6,670 nt of DNA. Source: an uncultured Nannocystaceae bacterium. GTDB taxonomy: Bacteria > Myxococcota_A > Polyangia > Nannocystales > Nannocystaceae. A program made the position numbers and the translations under genes. Each line of letters starts with the position of its first letter. The first letter of the stretch is position 1. Shown here one piece after another: positions 5,855-6,670 of this stretch. The notes below the pieces were generated by a model. It had not been told where the DNA came from, made no database searches, and was given only the letters and a program-made list of their open reading frames with translations. The stretch spans positions 1 through 6,670 of the forward strand of contig CALKDV010000371.1 of assembly GCA_938084085.1 (NCBI GenBank), written 5' to 3'.

Positions 5855-6664
5855 TCAAAGCAAAAGCGACCGCTCAGAAATCCAGCCCTCAAGTCCGTCA
5901 TCGAGACGCACGCGTCTCCATCCAGGAGCGGTGTTCTTGAGGTGGACGACCGAGCCGCCCTCCACGTGAAACGCCGTCGCGTGGTGATGCCCCGCGCCCT
6001 CCCGAACCGGGACACGCTCGCCCGTAACCACCGCCTCCAGATCTGCGCCAAGCGCGATGGTTCGCGTCACCCCGAGCCCGGCGAACAGACATGCGCAGAT
6101 AACACCGAAGGTCAACAGCGAGGAGCGAAATCGGCGTAGCACCCTCGGGGCGAGGACCCGCACCATGGCGAGCCCAGCGAGATACGCACCGGCCAACAAA
6201 CTTATCCACCCCACCGCCTCAGTCCGCAAGAGCCTCTCGGCCCTGCTCTTCCACCCCTCGTACTTCGAGACCCGCGCGCCGCTCACCTCCGCGCGCAAAG
6301 AGACTCGTCGCGTCGCCACGGAGAGGTTGCGTCTGGCCCCCTCGCGCACCCGATCATTCTCTGCGAGGCGGAGCGCGGAGCGGAGGTGAAACACCGCCGG
6401 GCCCAGCTCATTTGTGTGGGCATAGGCGGTGCCAAGATCGTACTCAAGCTCAGCGCTCGGCGACGCGAGCAACGACCGCGCGCGCTCGTACTGGGTGACC
6501 GCCTCTGACCAGTGACCGACCATCGCCGCCTCCCCGGCGCTCTTGTACGCGGAGTCCACCACATCTGCCCCCGCCGCGGTGGACCAGACCCCGACGGCGG
6601 GCCCGCACAGCATCACCGCGAGCACGCGCATCCGCACGGACGGACAAGGACGACCGCGGGTCAC
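5855..6664 (-). CDS. BatE-like TPR / two-helix / SH3 membrane protein
   Basis: From GTG 6664 the protein has 269 residues. A signal sequence runs to about residue 33 (...STAAGA). Two TPR units follow (about 38-102), the second being 'AELEYDLGTAYAHTNELGPA' and onward. A linker leads to two transmembrane helices (about 149-172 and 182-204) joined by a short basic loop 'APRVLRRFR'. A bacterial SH3 domain closes the protein (about 209-267, ending 'GWRRVRLDDGLEGWISERSL'). By the positive-inside rule the loop is cytoplasmic, which puts both TPR and SH3 parts in the periplasm. This order matches BatE-type proteins encoded in MoxR-BatABCD aerotolerance clusters of Bacteroidota, Leptospira and others; their biochemical role is poorly defined. 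The start reads GTGA, so an upstream gene could end at the overlapping TGA, as in a coupled operon. ATG 6631 is an alternative start that still keeps the signal peptide. The frame is open to the window edge, so a longer protein cannot be fully excluded. Confidence 0.8.
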   Translation of the reverse strand: MTRGRPCPSVRMRVLAVMLCGPAVGVWSTAAGADVVDSAYKSAGEAAMVGHWSEAVTQYERARSLLASPSAELEYDLGTAYAHTNELGPAVFHLRSALRLAENDRVREGARRNLSVATRRVSLRAEVSGARVSKYEGWKSRAERLLRTEAVGWISLLAGAYLAGLAMVRVLAPRVLRRFRSSLLTFGVICACLFAGLGVTRTIALGADLEAVVTGERVPVREGAGHHHATAFHVEGGSVVHLKNTAPGWRRVRLDDGLEGWISERSLLL

Positions 6665-6670
6665 ACAACC

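Noticed and set aside
5743..6389. Open frames opposite and alongside the BatE-like gene.
   Set aside because: Arg/Ser-rich shadow frames without domain-like patterns; the BatE-like frame explains the region.

Overview
The window is a GC-rich bacterial chromosomal segment with ordinary housekeeping and signalling genes. Gene density is high, codons are GC-rich, Shine-Dalgarno sequences are mostly weak, and several exported proteins look lipoprotein-like or TPR-SH3-like. This mix fits a Myxococcota or Bradymonadota-type (former Deltaproteobacteria) genome. That placement is an inference from style and gene content, because no rRNA or marker gene is present to fix it. I see no insertion sequence, integrase, phage gene, CRISPR array, tRNA or rRNA.

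Layout from left to right: (1) the 3' end of an unrecognised, cysteine-containing, probably exported protein on + (to 578). (2) A short convergent gap holding two GC-rich hairpins. (3) A lipoprotein on - (627-1301) with a possible PsbP/DcrB-like fold. (4) Divergent from it, a diguanylate cyclase on + with a GAF-like front half and a complete GGDEF domain with I-site (about 1369-2364). (5) Convergent with that, 13 bases away, a 550-residue cofactor-independent phosphoglycerate mutase on - (2378-4030) of the long, plant/kinetoplastid-like type. (6) Divergent from it across about 165 bases containing an inverted repeat, an RlmI-family rRNA methyltransferase on + (4196-5359). (7) Convergent again, a small unrecognised 102-residue protein on - (5395-5703). 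(8) At the right edge, a BatE-like TPR, two-helix, SH3 membrane protein on - (5855-6664).

Strands alternate almost gene by gene, so most genes look like single transcription units. The exception is the right-edge gene, whose GTG start lies in a GTGA context typical of overlap with an upstream stop codon. It is probably the last or a late gene of a Bat (aerotolerance-type) operon that continues past the window. The lipoprotein and the diguanylate cyclase share one intergenic promoter region with an A+T-rich patch, but a functional link is only a guess.

I found no convincing novel multi-gene system. The points most worth a second look are the unusual clade of the phosphoglycerate mutase, the small 102-residue family, the implied Bat locus, and the inverted repeats at gene boundaries.
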